From Legionellales bacterium UBA4759 (lineage in GTDB: Bacteria; Pseudomonadota; Gammaproteobacteria; Legionellales; Legionellaceae): a DNA stretch of 21,465 nucleotides. The notes beneath the pieces were generated by a model. That model did no database searches. It saw only the letters and a list, made by a program, of their open reading frames with translations, and was not told the origin of the DNA. Positions 16,074 to 21,465 of the stretch are shown here, one piece after another (the stretch's first letter is position 1; every line of letters starts with the position of its first letter). The DNA is taken from positions 11,470 to 32,934 of the forward strand of contig DHHZ01000108.1 of assembly GCA_002403515.1 (NCBI GenBank), written 5' to 3'. A program made the translations under genes and the position numbers.

Positions 16074-17885
16074 ATGGATGTTTTGCGGCTTCGTTGTGTT
16101 TGTTTTTTGGTTTTGGCAGGTTTTTCAAGTTTAGACTTTGCTGCTTTAAATCAAAATATTGAACAAGAAATTCAAGAAATTGAGAAACAGATTAAACAAA
16201 CAGAATTTGAATTGTTGGATGCGCAGAACAATCAGCAAAGAAATTTAATTGAATTAAATAAAGCCAAATTAGCGCTGAAACAACAAAAGATAGACGAACG
16301 TCCAAAACAGTCTTCTATATTATCTACCCTGGGTATTGAAAAAATTTTTCCAGCCAAGGATTCTTACAATCCTTCATTGTATGCTTTAGACTACAACCGT
16401 TACCCAGCCAATATTTACCCCAATTATTTTAAATTTGAATCACCAGATAAAATGTCTTCAATAGAATTTCACGGTTGGTTACAGGCTGTAAATTCGATTT
16501 TCCCCAATTATTTAGGACTTTTTGTAGATACTGGACCCAGCGTGACTGGTGTTGTGAATCAATCCACCGTTGATCGTTTTTGGCTGCGTAGATTAAGACC
16601 TACGGTAGAAGGGAAAATCAATGACTTTTTTCAATATTTACTCAATGTGGATTTTGGCGAAGGCGCAGTTACCTTATATGATGCTTTTATTGATATAAAT
16701 TATTACCGTGCTTTGGGAATACAAGCTGGTTTACAAATGAGTTTGGTCAGCGGTATTGAAAACTTTTTTAATAATTTTGATTATTTATCCCAAGCCTTTA
16801 CCATGGAAGTCAGCCCCCCATCCATGATGGCCCCAGATAGGCAATTGGGGGTTATGGCGCATGGTTCTTTTGGACCTTCGGGTGATGAGCCATATTGGCG
16901 GGGATTGAGTGAACTTGGTTTTGACGATTGGTTTTCATATCAAGTAGGGATTTTTAACGGTGTACCTGATGGTGCGCAAGTCACCAGTTATACAACTGTT
17001 GGTAACAATTATCCTTTCCCACTTTTGAAGACATCGCAAACGGTATTTACTCAATCAAATAAAGCATTTACTGGCCGGGTATTTTTTAATCCGTTCATCG
17101 ATGCAAAAGGTTCTATTTTAGAGCATTTGGGCATCGGTTTTGCAGGAAGCTCGGAGAGGCAAAATTATCAATATGGGTTGCCCGATTTAGTTTCTTTGGG
17201 TCAAAATCCAATTTTTACTTACACAGCACTCCCTGTTCAAGATAGCTTTTATACGGTTGCCGCCAATGGCCCCAGAACTCGTTTACATCCCCAAGCAGTA
17301 TGGAGCCATGGTCCTTTGGGAATTTTGGCTGATTGGACCCAAACCCAGCAACATTTGCAATTAGTTTCTTTGGGTATATTAGATTCTATTTCAACTTATT
17401 ACCCTGGCACGACATCTCAAACCAATCATGCTTCACAAATTCAATTTATATATAACTTAACTCAAGAAGATTTTAATTTGTTTCATTTTACGCCCAATAA
17501 TAATTTTAAACCCTTTGAGAAAGGGGCTTATGGTGGCTTACAAGTGGTGTTTCGTTTATCCAATTTGTCTATTGACCCGAAAATATTCGATGAATATCGA
17601 TTTGTCCAAGGTGGAAAATATTATCTATATTCTGACCCAAGAGTATCTGTGCAAAAAGCAAATTCATGGAGTATTGGATTGAATTGGTTTTGGAATCAAT
17701 TCATAAAAATTACAACGGAATATGATTATTCTTCTTATGTGGGCGGATGTTCGACTGGGGGATTGAATGCCCCCGTTAATCCGGGATGTTTAACTGGTGG
17801 ACTGTATATTTTCGCAGAGAACAGCACAGTATTAAATCGACCTGCAGAAAAAGTAATAATGCAACGTTTCCAATTGACTTTTTAG
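16074..17885 (+). CDS. Coiled-coil porin, phosphate-selective porin O/P-like (first of tandem pair)
   Basis: Outer-membrane channel of 603 aa. A signal peptide (about residues 1-23) precedes a charged helical coiled-coil segment (about 26-72, IEQEIQEIEKQIKQ onward). A long beta-rich domain with alternating hydrophobic strands follows, ending in aromatic Phe (QRFQLTF). Barrel stretches such as YQVGIFNGVPDGAQ, GRVFFNPF, SIGLNWFWN and a final VGGCSTGG...NPGC pair of cysteines resemble the Porin_O_P family. The coiled coil probably sits in the periplasm as a trimerising or peptidoglycan-linked stalk. AAGGA precedes the ATG by 9 nt. The second porin follows after 13 bp and is clearly paralogous. 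The ion or sugar selectivity cannot be read from sequence. Confidence 0.84.
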   Translation: MDVLRLRCVCFLVLAGFSSLDFAALNQNIEQEIQEIEKQIKQTEFELLDAQNNQQRNLIELNKAKLALKQQKIDERPKQSSILSTLGIEKIFPAKDSYNPSLYALDYNRYPANIYPNYFKFESPDKMSSIEFHGWLQAVNSIFPNYLGLFVDTGPSVTGVVNQSTVDRFWLRRLRPTVEGKINDFFQYLLNVDFGEGAVTLYDAFIDINYYRALGIQAGLQMSLVSGIENFFNNFDYLSQAFTMEVSPPSMMAPDRQLGVMAHGSFGPSGDEPYWRGLSELGFDDWFSYQVGIFNGVPDGAQVTSYTTVGNNYPFPLLKTSQTVFTQSNKAFTGRVFFNPFIDAKGSILEHLGIGFAGSSERQNYQYGLPDLVSLGQNPIFTYTALPVQDSFYTVAANGPRTRLHPQAVWSHGPLGILADWTQTQQHLQLVSLGILDSISTYYPGTTSQTNHASQIQFIYNLTQEDFNLFHFTPNNNFKPFEKGAYGGLQVVFRLSNLSIDPKIFDEYRFVQGGKYYLYSDPRVSVQKANSWSIGLNWFWNQFIKITTEYDYSSYVGGCSTGGLNAPVNPGCLTGGLYIFAENSTVLNRPAEKVIMQRFQLTF

Positions 17886-17898
17886 AATGTGATGACCT

Positions 17899-19599
17899 AT
17901 GTGTAAAGATAAAGTTTTATATAGTTTTTTGGCTTATTTATGTTTATCAACATGGGTTAGTGCTAAAAATAATGAACTTGAGGAGCGAATCAAAAAACTT
18001 TCATTTGAAATAAAGAAAAATTCTAAACAAATTAAATCCTTAAAATCTAAAGAAAAAAGACAACAAAAAAAATTATTGGATGCCAATCAACGTCTCGAAA
18101 AAACCTATCCAAGTCTGCTACCTGAAGTAAAAAGTAATAATGAATCACTTTGGGCATTAACGACTTATCCGAAGTCATCGGAAGAAAAGCATTATTTTCC
18201 ATTTGTTCAATTTGAGACAGCTGATAGAAAAAATAGTTTTTCTATTCGACCTTATGTTGAAATGAACTCCGATATTTTTAGCAATTTTAACGGCATGCGT
18301 ATCAATACAGGTGTATCAGCGCCTCCAGTGATTAATCAAAATACTTTGATTCGTACTTGGTTAAACAATACTGGATTTTTAATTGAATCAAAATTAAATA
18401 ATGAGGTATTTGTTGTTGCTATTCCCTCTTTCTCAAGAAATCAGGCGTATTTAGCAGATGGTCATATCAGTTTAGAAAAATATAAGTTATTTAATATGCG
18501 CGCTGGTTATCAAACAAGTTTGATGGCAGGTTTAGGTCTTTTAGTATTTCCATATGTCAATTATACAGGTTTTAGTACCAATATGGCGCCAACCAAAGAA
18601 AATGGTGTGGTATGGTATGGTACTTTGGGTGAAAGCCGTAATGATGATCAAAGCCGTTATATTTATTTTGGATTGAAAAGTCATTTTTCATATCAGTTTG
18701 GTATTTTTAATGGAACCTCAGATGGTACTTTCCCAGGCTTAAACCCATTGGGAACACCGACAAGTGTTGTTTATGTCTCATACAGTAATTTTGCGAGTAA
18801 CAAAAGTTTTGAAGGTCGTGTTTTTTACCATCCATTTTTTAATCAAAAAGATACGTTTTTAGAATATCTGGGCGTAGGAGTCGCTGCAAGTACTGAAAAA
18901 CCTAATGCTCAAACATTGTTACCCTACATATTAAGCGTTGGTCAAAACCCTGTTTTTGGTTATGCCGGTGCTACCACCTATGTTGTATCATCGCGTACTC
19001 GTTATCATCCGCAGTTATTCTGGCATAGAAAACAAATGGGGATTTATGCTGATTGGGCTCAAACGCTACAAAATTTAACCAACACTTACCCATCACCGGT
19101 ATTGAAGCCTGAATGGGTAGTTATCCAAAAAAACAAAGCCAGTGAAGTGCAAGTTTTTTACAATCTTACGGGAGAAGAGTTTACGGTTAATGGTTTTATT
19201 AAACCCAATGATAATTTTAATATGTTGGATGGAAGTGGCTGGGGTGCATTGCAGGTTTATGCGCGTTTTACCTCATTTGTCGCAGATCCTTCGACTTATT
19301 CAAAATCTTATTCTGTGGGCGATTCCACATTTTATTATATTTCAGATCCGCGTATTTCAATTGCCAAAGCAACTGGTTGGAGTGTTGGTTTGAATTGGTT
19401 TTGGAATTCTTTTTTCAAAATGCGTACTGAGTTTGCACAAACAAAATTTGTTGGGGGTTGTTCAACAGGTGCATTTAATGACCCGAACTCTCCTGGTTGT
19501 TTAAGTTCATCACCAGAATATTATGCCTTAAATAGTAGTAAAATTATTAATCGACCTGATGAGCTGGTAGCTATGCAATCGATTAGTCTTTATTTCTAA
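17899..19599 (+). CDS. Coiled-coil porin, paralogue of the preceding porin
   Basis: A 566-aa outer-membrane protein with the same design as its upstream neighbour. It has a signal peptide (about 1-22, cleavage after VSA), a Lys/Glu-rich coiled coil (about 24-65) and a beta-barrel ending in Phe (SISLYF). Segments match the first porin at equivalent places: YQFGIFNGTSDG, EGRVFYHPF, RTRYHPQLFWH, SVGLNWFWNSF and VGGCSTGAFNDP with a second Cys (PGC). Similarity is clear but far from identical, so the duplication is old and the two may differ in selectivity. No good Shine-Dalgarno sequence precedes the ATG. With only 13 bp after the first porin it is probably co-transcribed. The stop overlaps the convergent OMP gene by 4 bp. 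Confidence 0.84.
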   Translation: MCKDKVLYSFLAYLCLSTWVSAKNNELEERIKKLSFEIKKNSKQIKSLKSKEKRQQKKLLDANQRLEKTYPSLLPEVKSNNESLWALTTYPKSSEEKHYFPFVQFETADRKNSFSIRPYVEMNSDIFSNFNGMRINTGVSAPPVINQNTLIRTWLNNTGFLIESKLNNEVFVVAIPSFSRNQAYLADGHISLEKYKLFNMRAGYQTSLMAGLGLLVFPYVNYTGFSTNMAPTKENGVVWYGTLGESRNDDQSRYIYFGLKSHFSYQFGIFNGTSDGTFPGLNPLGTPTSVVYVSYSNFASNKSFEGRVFYHPFFNQKDTFLEYLGVGVAASTEKPNAQTLLPYILSVGQNPVFGYAGATTYVVSSRTRYHPQLFWHRKQMGIYADWAQTLQNLTNTYPSPVLKPEWVVIQKNKASEVQVFYNLTGEEFTVNGFIKPNDNFNMLDGSGWGALQVYARFTSFVADPSTYSKSYSVGDSTFYYISDPRISIAKATGWSVGLNWFWNSFFKMRTEFAQTKFVGGCSTGAFNDPNSPGCLSSSPEYYALNSSKIINRPDELVAMQSISLYF

Positions 19600-20303
19600 A
19601 ACCAATAATTGATTGCGGCACGAATATTATTGGCGCTGAGGTTATAGCTTCCATGACCTGTTGGGTCATAAACATCATAGATATTTAAAAGACCAAGATC
19701 TAATCGAGCGTATTCGTTGTAAAAGTATTCTAAACGAAAAGAAAGTTTTTGAGAGTAAGCATATTCAAGACCACCACCTATCATCAAACCATATTGGGTG
19801 GTGTGATGAGAATATTGTTCATTCGCTTCGTTATTGTAGGCAATACCCATATCAGAAAAACTGCCACCAGCTGTAAAATAAGGCAAGAGGTTTTGCTTTA
19901 TGGGGTAGCCCAATCGGCCTCGGATAGACCCTTGGTTGCGATTTGATAAAGTGAATTGATCATAGATATCTGGGTAAAAATCACAAGTGCAAGTTGCATC
20001 GGTTGCTTGAGAAAAATTATAGGTAAAATCTCCTTCAATCCCTACCACCAATTTTGAGTCAAATTGTTTGAGTATTCCTGCTTGTGGGCCAATAAATGCA
20101 CTGGAAAAATGATTGGTTTGATTGCAAGTACCATCCCAGTTGCTAAATGCATTGTGATTGGAGTTGAGAACGGCTCGATTAAATATTGCACCGACGTTTC
20201 CACCAGCATAAAGTCCAGTCCATTTTTTTTCAAATGATGAGGAATTGGCCCAAATGATTGAGGGCAATAAAAAAAGCAAAGATTTTGAAATTATTTTTTG
20301 CAT
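19596..20303 (-). CDS. OmpA-like eight-stranded outer-membrane beta-barrel protein
   Basis: A 235-aa outer-membrane protein of the OMP_b-brl (PF13505-like) type. A signal peptide (about 1-19, LLPSIIWA) is followed by KKWTGLYAGGNVGAIFNRA, the usual first strand of this family. Alternating strands follow (GPQAGILKQF, VVGIEGDFTYNF, GSIRGRLGYP, LPYFTAGGSF, GLMIGGGLEYAYSQKLSFR), and the C-terminus is Phe (AAINYWF), the BAM recognition end. Four cysteines lie in predicted outer loops (CNQTNHF, CTCDFY). AAGGA lies 7 nt before the ATG. The gene begins 16 bp after the large surface-protein gene and is probably co-transcribed with it. Confidence 0.86.
   Translation of the reverse strand: MQKIISKSLLFLLPSIIWANSSSFEKKWTGLYAGGNVGAIFNRAVLNSNHNAFSNWDGTCNQTNHFSSAFIGPQAGILKQFDSKLVVGIEGDFTYNFSQATDATCTCDFYPDIYDQFTLSNRNQGSIRGRLGYPIKQNLLPYFTAGGSFSDMGIAYNNEANEQYSHHTTQYGLMIGGGLEYAYSQKLSFRLEYFYNEYARLDLGLLNIYDVYDPTGHGSYNLSANNIRAAINYWF
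19602..19633. other. Inverted repeat at the convergent porin/OMP ends
   Basis: CCAATAAT (19602-19609) and ATTATTGG (19626-19633) form an 8-bp perfect stem with a 16-nt loop. It lies 2 bp past the stop of the second porin and inside the 3' end of the OMP gene. There is no T-run, so it may only be a 3'-end protective hairpin or coincidence. Confidence 0.28.
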
Positions 20304-20319
20304 TCAATAGTCCTTAGAA

Positions 20320-21465
20320 TCAAGAAGCAACTAAAGTTAAAGGTGCTGAAATTTCCCCATTTTTCAAACCTTGTACGGTACAGGTGCCCGGTCTGCCAAA
20401 AATCTTCACATAATTATTGGCGCCATTGCTTCCAATCACGCAGCGGATATTTCCTGTGGTGCCTGTGATGCTATAAGAGGCGGCTAAATCACTGGAAATG
20501 GGTAAGTCAAATACGGCAATAGGGCGCCCACAACAAACCGGAGCAGGGCTTATAATGGTAGAACCATTTAAAGTTGCTGGAATACTAACGGGGTTGTTGT
20601 AAACATTAAAAGGCACTGTGGCATGGTTCGTGATAGAGTTGATATTATTGGTAGAGTCTGAGGTCACCAAGGCATCATATTCTTTTGAAAATGGGGAGGT
20701 TGCCGGACCTGAGACCGTACAAGTGACTGTTGAACCTGATGGAATATTATCCGGTGTTGTCCAAGCCACCGAACCTGGATTGATGGTGCAACCTGTAACA
20801 CTTAAGCCATCGGGTAGACCACTGATATTACAAGTGGCTGTAGGCGCTGTTACTGCACCAGTGTTGGTACAAGAGTAGGTTCCTGTGTAATTATTACCAC
20901 TTTCTATACTCGTATTGGTTAACCCACTGACATCAACCACCAAATTACTATTGGGTGTGGGGGAGGCACCTGGTATCATGGTTGTTTGTACTAAGTTGCC
21001 TAGTACCGGATTAATAGGTGTTGGGGGTGATGTTTGGTTTGTTCCTGAAATCGGATAATTGCCATTGTTAATAGGGCCATAGGATGTTGGCCAGTCCCCT
21101 GGAACACCGACTGTCATGGTGAATGTCCCAGTACCGCCTGGGGCAAGCGAGCCACTTACTGTAAAGGTTAAAATATTCGTGGTTGGATCATAGGAGCATG
21201 TTCCACCTATTACACCTGTTGGTTGGCAGTTTTGGTAAATGGTTTCATAGGGTACTGGTGAATTTTGTGTGACTGGCATATGCGCTTCAATTTTAACGTT
21301 TGTAGCTGAATCTAAACCATTATTGGTATAGGTATAAGTGTAGGTGATGGAGCTACCAGGTGTTGTGGTTGCAGGACCTGTAGCAGATATTAATAATCCA
21401 GCAAGATTACTTTGAGTCGTGACATTATCTAGGTAAACATGGCCATCATGTCCACCTGGAGAGCA
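20320..21465 (-). CDS. Large surface protein with DUF11-type repeats, C-terminal part (5' end outside window)
   Basis: The frame is open to the right edge. The ATG at 21279 is only an internal Met, and at least 381 residues are present. The sequence is rich in Thr, Ser, Asn, Gly and Pro, with repeated beta-sandwich-like units. The segment at 21290-21420 reads like a DUF11 repeat (GPATTTPGSSITYTYTYTNN, GLDSATNVKI). Two further units carry Cys pairs (YSCTNTGAVTAPTATCNISG, SGSTVTCTVSGPATSP). The last 70 residues hold CCGRPIAVFDLP and CTVQGLKNG. No sorting motif or membrane anchor is at the C-terminus, which ends LTLVAS. It is followed after 16 bp by the barrel gene, which may help place it at the surface (inference). 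Adhesin-like or secreted protein; exact function unknown. Confidence 0.72.
   Translation of the reverse strand, partial: CSPGGHDGHVYLDNVTTQSNLAGLLISATGPATTTPGSSITYTYTYTNNGLDSATNVKIEAHMPVTQNSPVPYETIYQNCQPTGVIGGTCSYDPTTNILTFTVSGSLAPGGTGTFTMTVGVPGDWPTSYGPINNGNYPISGTNQTSPPTPINPVLGNLVQTTMIPGASPTPNSNLVVDVSGLTNTSIESGNNYTGTYSCTNTGAVTAPTATCNISGLPDGLSVTGCTINPGSVAWTTPDNIPSGSTVTCTVSGPATSPFSKEYDALVTSDSTNNINSITNHATVPFNVYNNPVSIPATLNGSTIISPAPVCCGRPIAVFDLPISSDLAASYSITGTTGNIRCVIGSNGANNYVKIFGRPGTCTVQGLKNGEISAPLTLVAS

Noticed and set aside
15961..16128. Extended GH1 N-terminus (56 extra residues)
   Set aside because: It overlaps the porin start and lies upstream of the -10 box and AAGGA site that serve ATG 15960.
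1..21465. CRISPR array, tRNA, IS element, parS site or attachment site
   Set aside because: I looked for direct repeats with spacers, cloverleaf-like segments, transposase motifs and GTTTCACGTGAAAC-like sequence and saw none.

Overview
The window is an AT-rich, densely packed piece of a gammaproteobacterial chromosome. Intergenic gaps reach at most about 115 bp. I see no rRNA, tRNA, CRISPR array, transposase or integrase. The conserved blocks def-fmt-rsmB and dprA-smg-topA are typical of Gammaproteobacteria. The low GC, OPT transporter, porins with an N-terminal coiled coil, OmpA-like barrel and large DUF11-type surface protein suggest a Legionellales relative (Legionella/Coxiella/Aquicella/Berkiella type). 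That order-level placement is inference, not proof.

Left part (1-6037): the 3' end of an OPT oligopeptide transporter runs convergently into an MGDG-synthase/MurG-like glycosyltransferase. The glycosyltransferase is divergent from a two-gene unit, a small membrane PH-domain protein and an overlapping ParB protein with no adjacent parA. A PBP4-type D,D-peptidase (dacB) with an extra C-terminal region follows. A divergent dihydrofolate-reductase-like gene faces it, with a stem-loop between the two.

Middle part (6148-14575): a soluble, coiled-coil-ended protein that I do not recognise is followed by the housekeeping core. On the minus strand is def-fmt-rsmB (N-terminal processing and formylation for translation initiation, plus 16S rRNA m5C methylation). 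Divergently on the plus strand is dprA-smg-topA-panD (DNA uptake and recombination, DUF494 protein, topoisomerase I, pantothenate synthesis). dprA/smg and fmt/rsmB overlap by ATGA junctions, and topA/panD are 2 bp apart. A tiny lipoprotein gene overlaps the panD end in the opposite direction.

Right part (14611-21465): an envelope and nutrient module. A family 1 glycosidase is divergent from two tandem porin paralogues. On the opposite strand, an OmpA-like beta-barrel gene sits 16 bp downstream of the 3' end of a large DUF11-type surface protein that leaves the window.

No clearly new multi-gene system stands out. The best candidates for a second look are the PH-domain/ParB overlap, the DHFR-like protein lacking expected binding residues, the extended PBP4, the unrecognised 456-aa protein, and the GH1/tandem-porin and DUF11/OMP arrangements.
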